A stretch of 13,712 bases of DNA from JAUNSR01 sp036655755 (GCA_036655755.1 JAVVPN010000075.1:1-13712); one strand, 5' to 3'; counted from the stretch's first letter, positions 1-7,040 are shown. The notes: a model not told the origin generated them from the sequence alone. Program-made: numbers and translations.

Positions 1-623
1 ATGGCATTCCGATTTTTAGCGACAAAATCAATGACTTGCGGATTGTTTTTTTGAGCATAGATATTGGATGCTAATGGGGCCCCCTTGCAAATCGAATCGA
101 GCGCATAGCGTACCGAACTGGAGTTCGGGTGGTCGAAAACAATCTTGATGGTGTCTGTCGAGCCGTCTGGATACAATTGATTCCAGGTACGGATTTTTCC
201 GGTCAATATGTTTTCGAGCTGATTAACGGTAATCAACGTATCGGAGTTCTCTTTGTTGATGATCAGCGCAATTCCGTCGGTGGCAATCTTTACGCTTTTC
301 GGAAAAAATTTCCGCTCTTCGAATGATTTGATCTCAGCCTCCGATAAAGTACGTGTCGTAATAGCTAACCGGACGCTGTCTTGTAAAAACAGATTGAACG
401 CATCGGTTTCGCTCACATACGATGGTACGATTCCTGCCAACGGATACATCTGTTCGAAAACCATGATCTCCTGTTGCATTACCGGCTCGAAGCTTTCATC
501 AATTGCCACCCCGATTACCCCTGTTGTGAAAGTATCGGTAAACCGATCTTTATTTTTATTACAAGAGACCATTAAAAATAAAAACAGAAGGAAGCCGATC
601 GCTTGTTGTTTTTTTAGGATCAT
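1..623 (-). CDS. PstS-like substrate-binding lipoprotein (3' end cut by window)
   Basis: Partial gene: 207 codons are present and it runs off the left edge. The protein starts MILKKQQAIGFLLFLFLMVSC, a short lipoprotein signal ending in a lipobox with Cys about residue 21, so it is probably a periplasm-facing lipoprotein. The rest resembles the type 2 periplasmic phosphate-binding (PstS-like, PBP-like) fold: a GVIGVAIDESFEP opening strand, a central KIATDGIALIINKEN strand, then LENILTGKIRTWNQL and a FDHPNSSSVRYALDSI stretch in the position of the ligand-binding Ser-rich loop. It is the last visible gene of the exbB-exbD-exbD-tonB operon, 5 nt behind the small membrane protein. No pst permease genes are seen, so a role in classical phosphate ABC import is doubtful. 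A link to TonB-dependent transport is inferred from position only. Confidence 0.8.
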   Translation of the reverse strand, partial: MILKKQQAIGFLLFLFLMVSCNKNKDRFTDTFTTGVIGVAIDESFEPVMQQEIMVFEQMYPLAGIVPSYVSETDAFNLFLQDSVRLAITTRTLSEAEIKSFEERKFFPKSVKIATDGIALIINKENSDTLITVNQLENILTGKIRTWNQLYPDGSTDTIKIVFDHPNSSSVRYALDSICKGAPLASNIYAQKNNPQVIDFVAKNRNA

Positions 624-628
624 ATGCT

Positions 629-841
629 TTAATTTTTTAAACTGCGGTAAAATCTGGAAATTCCATATGCGACAGAGATGATGCCAAACACAGCATAACA
701 CCAAGAGGGTAACCAATAAGATCGATCTTCGGACTCAGAGAAAAATATTTTGATAAAATATGCTCCGACACCGATATACAATAACATGATAACGACCGAA
801 TAGATTCTTCTGGGGAGATTCGTGTTATATTGTTTGTCCAT
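629..841 (-). CDS. Small two-helix membrane protein in TonB operon
   Basis: A 70-residue protein with no recognised family. It has two hydrophobic stretches, about residues 14-32 (SVVIMLLYIGVGAYFIKIF) and 46-62 (SWCYAVFGIISVAYGIS), separated by an acidic loop (SESEDRSY), and a basic C-terminus (RFYRSLKN). It is likely an inner-membrane hairpin. It sits 21 nt behind tonB and 5 nt ahead of the PstS-like gene, all on the same strand, which argues that it is a real translated gene of this operon. A role as a small accessory subunit of the ExbB-ExbD-TonB complex is possible, but only position supports it. Confidence 0.7.
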   Translation of the reverse strand: MDKQYNTNLPRRIYSVVIMLLYIGVGAYFIKIFFSESEDRSYWLPSWCYAVFGIISVAYGISRFYRSLKN

Positions 842-862
842 AATCCTTTAATTAAAGAGTTC

Positions 863-1675
863 TTATTGTAGCCGGAATACAATCGGCAGGGTAAAATATA
901 CCGGAACGGAAGTCCCGTTCTGTTTTCCGGGAATCCAGCGAGGCATAGCGTTTACTACCCGTAGCGCCTCTTTGTCACAAGACGGGTCTACCCCTCTGAG
1001 CACCTCGGCATTTGTAATCTCTCCAGTAGGCGATACTACGAAACGAATTATCACACGTCCCTGTATTCCGTTTTCCATCGCTACGGCCGGATATTTGATG
1101 CTTTTACTTAAATACTCCATGAGCTTCTCTTCTCCTCCCGGGAAAGTGGGCATCTGCTCAACGATCTGATAGGGTTTCTGGGTTTCCTGAGTCTCATTTC
1201 CGACATCTTTCACTTCCGCAATATCTACACCATTTACTTCATCCGTTCCTTTTACGTCGGCAATCGAGATTCCCGCTTTGGATGTATTCAGCTCTTGTTG
1301 CGCCTTGATTTCCTCTTCATCCCGTACCTCTGCATCCTTCTTAATGACCGGCGGTGTAAACTTAATACTGCTTTTTAAAGGGGGAGGGGGGATTACTTCC
1401 ACCTTGGGTTGTAGTTCTTTTTGTTTTTCCTCGGCTTGAGGCAAACTCGATAAAGCGGTTACTTCCGTTACTTTCAATTTTTCTTTTTCCGGAAGTACCA
1501 TTTTTAGCAGCATCGGCACAGTAAAGACGATCAAAGCTACCACCACAATGATCAATGTAGCTTTGTTGTGTCGTTTAACTGATTCGTTACGAAGAACGTA
1601 CCCTCCATAGTTTTTATTCTTACTTTCAAAGACCAGATTACACCAGTCTTTAGAAGTCAAATCAATCTTATTCAT
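863..1675 (-). CDS. tonB: TonB-family energy transducer
   Basis: A 270-residue protein of the TonB family, which carries proton-motive energy from the ExbB/ExbD motor to outer-membrane TonB-dependent receptors. Residues 1-38 are cytoplasmic and contain the WCNLVFESKNKNYGGYVLR segment typical of Bacteroidota TonB proteins. One transmembrane helix follows at about 39-60, then a charged, proline-bearing periplasmic spacer (IPPPPLKSS near 95-103, 'TPPV' near 107-110). The C-terminal TonB domain occupies about 174-270, with FPGGEEKLMEYLSKSIKYP, GRVIIRFVVSPTG and the terminal MPRWIPGKQNG...VPVYFTLPI. It lies 32 nt behind the second exbD. The assignment is firm; which receptors it serves cannot be seen here. 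Confidence 0.93.
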   Translation of the reverse strand: MNKIDLTSKDWCNLVFESKNKNYGGYVLRNESVKRHNKATLIIVVVALIVFTVPMLLKMVLPEKEKLKVTEVTALSSLPQAEEKQKELQPKVEVIPPPPLKSSIKFTPPVIKKDAEVRDEEEIKAQQELNTSKAGISIADVKGTDEVNGVDIAEVKDVGNETQETQKPYQIVEQMPTFPGGEEKLMEYLSKSIKYPAVAMENGIQGRVIIRFVVSPTGEITNAEVLRGVDPSCDKEALRVVNAMPRWIPGKQNGTSVPVYFTLPIVFRLQ

Positions 1676-1707
1676 TTGATGTAATTTATCATATTGTTTT
1701 ACATCTG

Positions 1708-2364
1708 TTATTTTGCAGAATGGTCAATTTGCTCACTTAGTTTTCCCTGCGCTTCATAATTCTTAAGTAAGAATTTGTCTCCCTCTGTAATATCCACAAT
1801 CGCATATTTTGCAATACTGCAAATTTGCATTTCATCTAAAACGTCAATCAGATTTTTATTGGTTGATTGGTCGGATGCCTTTATCATCACTACCGGAGCC
1901 GATTTATTCTTCTTGATTTCGATTGCCTGTTTTTCATAGTTTTCCTGGTCAATCTTCTTATTAATCTTTTTGTCTTTTAAATCGCGCATTGCCGCAACCA
2001 CTTCCGTATTCTGATCTAGTAATAGCGAGCGTAATCCGGCCGCATCATACGTTGTCGGTTTCAGAGAAGTGTAATCTTCATAGTTTGGAAGGCCTAAGTA
2101 ATAATAAAGCTTATTGTCGTCTCCCAGTATCAAGGTGATGGCTTTCGACTCTTTTACTTTTGTTTGCTCCTCTTCCGCAACCTTGTCTTTACTAGGCATA
2201 CTGATTTCCATTGTTTGCGGCTTACTTAAAGTCGTGCAAAGCATGAAAAATGTTATAAGCAGCATGTTCATGTCCACCATCGGAGTGAAATCGACAAAAA
2301 CACTCATTTTTTTCTGTTTTACCTTCTTGCCTTTTTTATTCCCTTTATCTTCTATTTCTGCCAT
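1708..2364 (-). CDS. exbD: ExbD/TolR-family proton-channel subunit (second copy)
   Basis: A 218-residue ExbD/TolR protein. After a strongly basic cytoplasmic N-terminus (KKGKKVKQKK) comes SVFVDFTPMVDMNMLLITFFML, the single transmembrane helix; Asp31 matches the essential proton-carrying Asp25 of E. coli ExbD. The periplasmic part (about 50-218) is larger than the E. coli protein (141 aa) and carries a lysine-rich insertion near 128-153 (LKDKKINKKIDQENYEKQ). The closing part (VVMIKASDQSTNKNLIDVLDEM) fits the ExbD periplasmic fold. It lies 24 nt behind the first exbD, so the motor may be built from two different ExbD subunits, as is common in Bacteroidota. Confidence 0.9.
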   Translation of the reverse strand: MAEIEDKGNKKGKKVKQKKMSVFVDFTPMVDMNMLLITFFMLCTTLSKPQTMEISMPSKDKVAEEEQTKVKESKAITLILGDDNKLYYYLGLPNYEDYTSLKPTTYDAAGLRSLLLDQNTEVVAAMRDLKDKKINKKIDQENYEKQAIEIKKNKSAPVVMIKASDQSTNKNLIDVLDEMQICSIAKYAIVDITEGDKFLLKNYEAQGKLSEQIDHSAK

Positions 2365-2388
2365 AATAATTAATTCTTAAATGCATTT

Positions 2389-2997
2389 TTATATTTCGGG
2401 AGGCAAATTTTTTAAAGAAGTAATCAGATTATACCGGTTTTCACGAAGTTCCTGCAATGAGTTCATGATCATTTTTATGTGTTCGTAAGGAGTATTCTGA
2501 TCAGCTTTAATTGCGATTCGTAAATCCGGATTTTGACTCCGGGCTTCTTTAATCCATACTTTAAATTCATTATTCGTACTGTCACATGGCACACCATATT
2601 CCTTTAATACTTCGTCTTGCTTCTCCTGCGGCAAGGCCAGGAAAGTTTTCATCTGATTAATCGGGATGCCAAATGAATTTTGTAATCTGAATTTTTTCAA
2701 TTCTTCATTTGAAAAGCTGACACCATATTGCGTACCTACCTTTTTCAAAACCTCAACCCTGTCTTCGGGTTTATCCATACTCAGAAATACATGTCCCTTC
2801 GGATCAACAAGTATCTGCAATATATTCGTTTCCGGAATCTTGATTTCAGAAACCGAAGCCGGCGTTACCACCATGACGGGTTCTTTTTGGATAAAAGTGG
2901 AGGTCAGCATGAAGAATGTTAGTAAAAGCACAGTCACATCACTCATGGCTGTCATGTCTATGCGGGTGCTTTTTCTTTTGATTTTAACTTTTGGCAT
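2389..2997 (-). CDS. exbD: ExbD/TolR-family proton-channel subunit (first copy)
   Basis: A 202-residue ExbD/TolR protein, paralogous to the next gene in the operon. A basic N-terminus (PKVKIKRKSTR) leads into RIDMTAMSDVTVLLLTFFML, a single membrane helix with the catalytic Asp at residue 20. The periplasmic domain (about 45-202) ends with DLRIAIKADQNTPYEHIKMI, the usual ExbD segment in which a strand precedes the helix near the C-terminus. The insertion between strands differs from that of the other ExbD, so the two are not a recent duplication. It lies 24 nt behind exbB. Both copies keep the membrane Asp, so both look functional. Confidence 0.92.
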   Translation of the reverse strand: MPKVKIKRKSTRIDMTAMSDVTVLLLTFFMLTSTFIQKEPVMVVTPASVSEIKIPETNILQILVDPKGHVFLSMDKPEDRVEVLKKVGTQYGVSFSNEELKKFRLQNSFGIPINQMKTFLALPQEKQDEVLKEYGVPCDSTNNEFKVWIKEARSQNPDLRIAIKADQNTPYEHIKMIMNSLQELRENRYNLITSLKNLPPEI

Positions 2998-3021
2998 AAT
3001 CGTTTGCTTATTAATGCATGA

Positions 3022-3834
3022 TTATTTCTGAGAAGTCGCAAAAGTCTGAACAATCGTAAATCCAGCCTCGTCTATCCCATAAGTGATTTTATCGATTCGG
3101 GCGGTAAAATAATTGTATGATATGACGGCCAAAGCCCCGGTTGCGATACCGAAAGCCGTATTAACCAAAGCCTCGGAGATACCGGTAGACAAAGCGATCG
3201 TGTCCGGTGACCCCGCCGTTGCCATTGCAGAGAAGGCTTTGATCATTCCTAATACAGTACCAAGCAGCCCCATCAGCGTACCCAACGTTGTTATAGTGGC
3301 AATAACCGGTAGATTTTGCTCTAATGAAGGCAGTTCCAAAGAGGTCGCTTCTTCGATGTTTTTTTGAATGGCTACCACTTTCTGCTCTTTTGTCATGCGG
3401 TTATCTTCTTTTTCTTCTGCATATACTTGCAGAGCGCTATGCACCACATTGCCCAACGAGCCACCTTGCCCGTTACATAATTTTTGAGCAGACTCCACGT
3501 CGCCTTTTGATAAGGCTTCTTTAATCTGAGTTACGAAGTGTGTCATATTGCCTTTTCCACTAGCCTTGTTGATGGCAAACCATCGCTCGACGCTAAGTAT
3601 CAATACGGTAAGTAAAAGAGTTTGAATCACCGGTACCACAATGCCACCTTTATAAATAGTGCCAAGAATATTTCCCGGGAGCGGATAGTTATTGGGGTCA
3701 TTATTCATGAAATTTCCGGAATAGCCGAAAATGTAATAATAAATCAGTAATGCAATAGCAAAGCTGATAACGATGACCAACGCTGCGGAATTTATACCCT
3801 TTACAGAAGAGTGGTGATTAGAGTTTGTTTTCAT
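3022..3834 (-). CDS. exbB: MotA/TolQ/ExbB proton-channel protein
   Basis: A 270-residue MotA/TolQ/ExbB-family inner-membrane protein, the pentameric stator that forms the proton path with ExbD and powers TonB. Hydrophobic helices lie at about 17-37, 64-84, 176-198 and 221-243. The first is extra relative to the three-helix E. coli ExbB and is typical of Bacteroidota members. The cytoplasmic region between helices 2 and 3 holds GNMTHFVTQIKEALSKGD...AQKLC. The conserved block runs from LEQNLPVIATITTLGTLMGLLGTV to FSAMATAGSPDTIALSTGISEALVNTAFGIATGALAV, including the family's small and Thr residues in the last two helices. It is the first gene of the operon and probably carries the operon promoter in the AT-rich DNA upstream, though I see no convincing element there. 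Confidence 0.93.
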   Translation of the reverse strand: MKTNSNHHSSVKGINSAALVIVISFAIALLIYYYIFGYSGNFMNNDPNNYPLPGNILGTIYKGGIVVPVIQTLLLTVLILSVERWFAINKASGKGNMTHFVTQIKEALSKGDVESAQKLCNGQGGSLGNVVHSALQVYAEEKEDNRMTKEQKVVAIQKNIEEATSLELPSLEQNLPVIATITTLGTLMGLLGTVLGMIKAFSAMATAGSPDTIALSTGISEALVNTAFGIATGALAVISYNYFTARIDKITYGIDEAGFTIVQTFATSQK

Positions 3835-4023
3835 GTTTTAAAATATTTACTGAATCATTTTGTTTTTCATAATTGCTTTTTGAATCTCTGAGAATATATT
3901 TATTGTAAATTTTTATTCGTACTAAAACATTAAAAAACAAATAAATAAATCAGTCAATTTGATGATTTATTGAAAACATCAGCAAATGAAAAAATGAGTT
4001 TCTTAATCACCTTTTTTATCTGA

Positions 4024-4037
4024 NNNNNNNNNNNNNN
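4024..4037. other. Run of 14 N (assembly gap or masked bases)
   Basis: Fourteen consecutive undetermined bases in the AT-rich intergenic region. The true length of the gap is unknown, so a promoter or small RNA of the neighbouring genes could be partly missing here. Confidence 0.99.
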
Positions 4038-4171
4038 TAAAAAAACAATTCAAAATTGTATTTGTTTCGCTTCTGAATCCCTACTTTTTTATTTTAGTTT
4101 ATTTTATACATCATATTGATGATAAGGTATGGAAGCAGGATCGAGCCGCGATTTTTTATATTTTTCACCCT

Positions 4172-4254
4172 TATTATACGAACGCACTTCATGCCTGTGT
4201 GTTATTCTGATAAGAGCGGACTATAACGGTCTGATTCAGTCAATTCGTATAATA
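4172..4254 (+). ncRNA. Candidate structured 5' leader or small RNA
   Basis: TATTATACGAA (4172-4182) and TTCGTATAATA (4244-4254) are perfect 11-bp inverted repeats. The enclosed 61 nt can fold into three hairpins: 4183-4187 with 4197-4201 (5 bp with one G-U, 9-nt loop), 4202-4205 with 4210-4213 (4 bp, UCUG loop), and 4217-4221 with 4229-4233 (5 bp with one G-U, 7-nt loop). TATATTTT at 4157-4164 matches the Bacteroidota -7 element in 7 of 8 positions and would start transcription almost exactly at the outer stem. The structure ends 8 nt before the ATG at 4263, so it could act as a cis-regulatory leader. It has no tRNA T-loop and matches no RNA family I recognise. Alternatively the arms are DNA operator half-sites. 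Confidence 0.4.
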
Positions 4255-4262
4255 TCAACAGT

Positions 4263-4835
4263 ATGGATGCCAACTATAAAAACTTCATCGCTTATCTGAA
4301 AGCGAATGAAATACGGTTTGAAGATAATGAGGCTGCGAAATTGATCCGTTTCGGATACAATATCGATATGGGGACGATTGAAATTGTTGTGGATTTCGAG
4401 CATGAAAAAAGAATAGGGTTCTTCAGCTTCCTTAATATGAATGTAACCGAGCCCCGCAAGCCGCAGGCGCTCGAGCTGCTCAATTCATTCAACGAGTCGC
4501 TCAACTACGGGAGCATCATCATTTCGCAAACCAATCAGATCGTATACAAAATCATGTATACCACATTCGATAATATTGTACAAGACGAACAATGGGCCGA
4601 AATGATATTCCGCTTATGGAGTATCTCGCGTGATATATATCCTTTGTTCGGCCGTCTGATCTTTACGAATGAAGATGCGCACTCACTATTCGACGAATTT
4701 CTCCGGTCAAAAGAGAAGCTCCAAGGAGTCGATCATAAGGTGACTCCCGACAACAGCAATGAAAGTCTGGGTAGTAACGGTAACGGGAATGTGTCTTTCT
4801 GGAAAGATTTCCGCGACTGGTATTTACAGAACTGA
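4263..4835 (+). CDS. YbjN-like protein of unknown function
   Basis: A 190-residue soluble protein without signal peptide or membrane helix, so probably cytoplasmic. Residues 1-150 alternate strands and helices in the manner of the YbjN (bacterial sensory transduction regulator) family: an N-terminal helix (NYKNFIAYLKANEI), strands (KLIRFGYNI, TIEIVVDFEHE, RIGFFSFLNMNV), the LELLNSFNESLNYGSIII segment, a strand (NQIVYKIMYTTF) and a long helix (EQWAEMIFRLWSISRDIYPLF). Residues 151-180 are a polar linker rich in Asn, Gly and Ser, ending in an aromatic tail (FWKDFRDWYLQN). The family link is by pattern only and the function is unknown. It converges on truC and overlaps its 3' end by 12 bp. The ATG follows a predicted structured leader by 8 nt. 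Confidence 0.75.
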   Translation: MDANYKNFIAYLKANEIRFEDNEAAKLIRFGYNIDMGTIEIVVDFEHEKRIGFFSFLNMNVTEPRKPQALELLNSFNESLNYGSIIISQTNQIVYKIMYTTFDNIVQDEQWAEMIFRLWSISRDIYPLFGRLIFTNEDAHSLFDEFLRSKEKLQGVDHKVTPDNSNESLGSNGNGNVSFWKDFRDWYLQN

Positions 4836-5525
4836 TTCAATCTGTTCCACTATATTCAATTCCCTGAATACTTGCCAGTGTTCGGGGAATTTTGCTTCCA
4901 GGCAGAGGGCTTCTCCCGAATGAGGATGTCGCATTTCGAGTCGGTACGCATGCAGAAACAACGGTTCGATCAGCAATGTTTCTTTAAATACCTTATTGTG
5001 TTTTCCGTCGCCGTGTACGCGGTCGTTGATAATATAATGACGCAGATGGGCCAGGTGTTGTCTGATCTGATGCCAACGCCCGCTTTTCGGAAAGCAGGCC
5101 AGTATCGAATAACGGGCCGACGCATAATTGCCGATCGGGCGATGCATGATAAACCGCTCTTGTGGTACGAATAATGTACGCGCCTCTTGCAGATTCCCCC
5201 GGTCGTTTTTCACCGGATAATCCAGATCGATGCTTTCGGGCAGCCATCCTCTTACCAGTGCCCGGTATTCTTTAATCACACTCCCCGAAACGAGCATTTC
5301 GCTTAATAACCGCGCCGTTACCGAATCAAATGCAAAAAGCAATACGCCAGAAGTGGGGCGGTCGAGCCGATGTACCGGGTAAAGATGCATCCCCGTTTGC
5401 TCACGCAGCAGCTGCAATACAAAAACAGATTCTTCTTCTGCGATACGAGTGCGGTGCACCAACAAACCTCCCGGCTTATTGATCGCTATCATAAATTGGT
5501 CTTGGTAGAGGATCTCAAAATTCAT
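4824..5525 (-). CDS. truC: tRNA pseudouridine(65) synthase TruC (RluA family)
   Basis: A 233-residue RluA-family pseudouridine synthase. HRLDRPTSGVLLFA at about 52-65 contains the catalytic Asp55. The start EILYQDQFMIAINKPGGLLVHRT closely parallels my recollection of E. coli TruC (EILYQDEWLVAVNKPSGWLVHRS), the enzyme that makes pseudouridine 65 in tRNA, and this fixes the start codon. Further family marks are SVIKEYRALVRGWLPES, YSILACFPKSGRWHQIRQHLAHLRHYIINDRVHGD and the LFLHAYRLEMRHPHSGE strand region. There is no S4 domain, as expected for TruC. It is slightly shorter than the roughly 260-aa E. coli enzyme. It is transcribed alone, toward the YbjN-like gene, and divergently from the fimbrillin-like gene. 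Confidence 0.88.
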   Translation of the reverse strand: MNFEILYQDQFMIAINKPGGLLVHRTRIAEEESVFVLQLLREQTGMHLYPVHRLDRPTSGVLLFAFDSVTARLLSEMLVSGSVIKEYRALVRGWLPESIDLDYPVKNDRGNLQEARTLFVPQERFIMHRPIGNYASARYSILACFPKSGRWHQIRQHLAHLRHYIINDRVHGDGKHNKVFKETLLIEPLFLHAYRLEMRHPHSGEALCLEAKFPEHWQVFRELNIVEQIESVL

Positions 5526-5529
5526 GCGG

Positions 5530-5537
5530 CAAAGATA
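5530..5537 (-). promoter_or_regulatory. Bacteroidota -7 promoter element for truC
   Basis: The minus strand reads TATCTTTG, a perfect match to the TAnnTTTG -7 element, followed by CCGC and then the ATG. Only 4 nt separate the element from the start codon, so transcription would begin at or 1-2 nt before the ATG. A good -33 TTTG is not seen at the usual spacing; TTTA at 5560-5563 is 22 bp away. Confidence 0.55.
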
Positions 5538-5564
5538 TAAGGAAGAGAATTTATTTTAGTAAAT

Positions 5565-5613
5565 TAGTTAGGTATTTATCATTGAATATAATAGACCTTA
5601 ACTAACCTAACTA
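5565..5613. repeat. Inverted repeat upstream of fimbrillin-like gene
   Basis: TAGTTAGGT at 5565-5573 and its perfect complement ACCTAACTA at 5605-5613 are separated by 31 nt. A near copy of the right arm, ACCTTAACTA, lies directly before it at 5595-5604. The right arm ends 10 nt before the ATG at 5624. It may be an mRNA hairpin close to the start codon or a binding site for a regulator; a TATTTTAG at 5552-5559 could place the arms within the transcript. Confidence 0.5.
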
Positions 5614-5623
5614 TTTTAATCCC

Positions 5624-6985
5624 ATGAAAACAGTAAAGCTTCTAAAAGGGTTTTTCCTGCTCTCTTTAACCACCTTGTCTTGCTCACAAGAAAATAACAC
5701 CCTTTTTCCTTCCGACGGACATGTAACGTTAAAAGCGGTTCTGAATGAAAATGAAATCACAAAAGTCGGCGATGCGTGGGAAGGCACCGAACATGTCGGC
5801 GTATATATGACCGGAGCCGACGATTTTACGGTTGTCGATGATATTTCCAATAAAGAGTTTTTGGTATCTCCGGGAGCCGGCAACATCCTTACGGCAGTAG
5901 ATGCTCCTTTTGCCTATCCGGCCGATGGACGCGAAGTGAAATTCATCGCCTATTATCCTTATAGCAAATCTGTTACCAACCTCCTCTATAAAATCAATCT
6001 GGCAGACACCGGCGTTTCCGATCATGATCTGTTATATGCTAAAACATCCGACGCTTATAATCAGGCTATGGCTGAAGCTGTACCGTTACTTTTTATCCAT
6101 CAGTTATCCAAGCTGATCCTGAATGTAAAGATACAGTCCGTAAACAATTCCGGCGAAACGATTACCCAGGCCGCTACCGGCTGGAGCGCTTTTATAACTC
6201 GCCATGCTACCGCCGATTTCGATCTGGCAACAGGTGATCTCCTAAATATTGGCACCGTTACAACACTCCCCATGTCGCCGATCCAATCCGTTGCCGAATC
6301 CATTATTTTACCCGGCTCCGAAGGGAAGGTCATTATTCGCCACGAAGAGAGCGAATACGAATGGAATACTGAAAATATCGCTTTCAAAAGCGGTGTGCAA
6401 TACACCTATACCATCACCTTGACAGATGCTTCTGAGCGGGTCAGTGTAAAGCTCGAATCTACCATTAAGGGTTGGGATAACGAAGTACATGATATTGAAT
6501 TGGAAGAAAAAACCGACGAATCGGATACCCCCGGAGCATCCGGCGAGTATGCCGGCAATCTCGATCTTTCTGCTTTTACCCGGGGAGCGAGTGCGTATTT
6601 ATCTACCGTAACGATTTCCGGTACGAAATATCCGGCTATCAAATTAGGCAGCACGGGTAACTTTGGCAACTGCGAGAGTCAGCCAATCGGAGCGGGCAGT
6701 TCGTCGCTCGCCTTTTATGCCGTATCATGGAGTGATAAAACCGGCGCATTAAAGATCTCTGTTAAAAACGGAGGTAAGATTAACGGCAAATCCTCCATAA
6801 CCGTCAAACCACTCGGTAATGCGGGAGCAGCCGGTGCTTCCGCCGATTATGTTATGACAGTTGCCCCTGCCGATTATTATCAGTTCGGCCTCACCGACGT
6901 AACGGCTGCCACTACTCTTACATTTGAAACAATCGACGATGGCGGTGATAAACGAGCCATCTTTTTTGGCGTAAACGTGCAGTAA
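5624..6985 (+). CDS. Fimbrillin-family (Mfa-like) lipoprotein
   Basis: A 453-residue surface lipoprotein candidate. The signal KLLKGFFLLSLTTLSC ends at Cys20, a relaxed Bacteroidota-type lipobox, followed by SQENN. Residues about 33-295 look like the Bacteroidales fimbrillin/Mfa-like fold: VTLKAVL, then ITKVGDAWEGTEHVGVYM, FIAYYPYS, LLFIHQLSKLILNVKI, IILPGSEGKVIIRH and YTYTITLTDASERVSVKLESTIKGW. A short acidic, Pro/Gly-containing linker (about 295-308) leads to a separate beta-rich domain at about 310-453, rich in Gly, Ser and Ala and ending in FFGVNVQ. Its family I cannot name; a carbohydrate-binding-like jelly roll is possible. No other fimbrial genes lie nearby, so it may be a stand-alone tip or adhesin subunit. 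Confidence 0.75.
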   Translation: MKTVKLLKGFFLLSLTTLSCSQENNTLFPSDGHVTLKAVLNENEITKVGDAWEGTEHVGVYMTGADDFTVVDDISNKEFLVSPGAGNILTAVDAPFAYPADGREVKFIAYYPYSKSVTNLLYKINLADTGVSDHDLLYAKTSDAYNQAMAEAVPLLFIHQLSKLILNVKIQSVNNSGETITQAATGWSAFITRHATADFDLATGDLLNIGTVTTLPMSPIQSVAESIILPGSEGKVIIRHEESEYEWNTENIAFKSGVQYTYTITLTDASERVSVKLESTIKGWDNEVHDIELEEKTDESDTPGASGEYAGNLDLSAFTRGASAYLSTVTISGTKYPAIKLGSTGNFGNCESQPIGAGSSSLAFYAVSWSDKTGALKISVKNGGKINGKSSITVKPLGNAGAAGASADYVMTVAPADYYQFGLTDVTAATTLTFETIDDGGDKRAIFFGVNVQ

Positions 6986-7014
6986 CTTATGAAAGAGGAT
7001 ATGCAACTTTTAAG

Positions 7015-7022
7015 TACCTTTG
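7015..7022 (+). promoter_or_regulatory. Bacteroidota -7 promoter element for the FKBP gene
   Basis: TACCTTTG is a perfect TAnnTTTG match, followed by GCCGCAAATAAACAACAAC and the ATG at 7041, a typical A-rich Bacteroidota leader without Shine-Dalgarno. The -33 region is weak (TTATG at 6987-6991). The element overlaps a possible TTG start at 7020, which argues against translation from that codon. Confidence 0.65.
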
Positions 7023-7040
7023 CCGCAAATAAACAACAAC

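Larger units (their letters stand above)
3835..4262. other. AT-rich intergenic region between divergent genes
   Basis: About 430 bp without a gene between exbB (-) and the YbjN-like gene (+). The left half is very AT-rich with long A and T runs. It holds no clear TAnnTTTG promoter for exbB; the nearest minus-strand partial match is TTTATTTG at 3938-3945. The middle carries the 14-base N run. The right end holds the inverted-repeat structure listed separately. Confidence 0.6.

Noticed and set aside
253..681. 142-codon plus-strand frame
   Set aside because: It is antisense to the PstS-like lipoprotein, whose signal peptide and fold motifs are clear, so it is a shadow.
3938..3945. exbB promoter (minus-strand TTTATTTG)
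   Set aside because: It is a 7 of 8 match in very AT-rich DNA with no -33 element at the right distance, so chance is a good explanation.
4172..4254. tRNA gene (cloverleaf-like fold)
   Set aside because: The outer stem is 11 bp, there is no GTTC-type T loop next to the 3' arm, and no CCA or D-loop GG pattern.
4872..5174. 100-codon plus-strand frame inside truC
   Set aside because: The minus-strand TruC reading contains all family motifs and this one has none.
7020..7040. TTG start for the FKBP gene
   Set aside because: It lies inside the perfect -7 promoter element, so it would not be in the mRNA.
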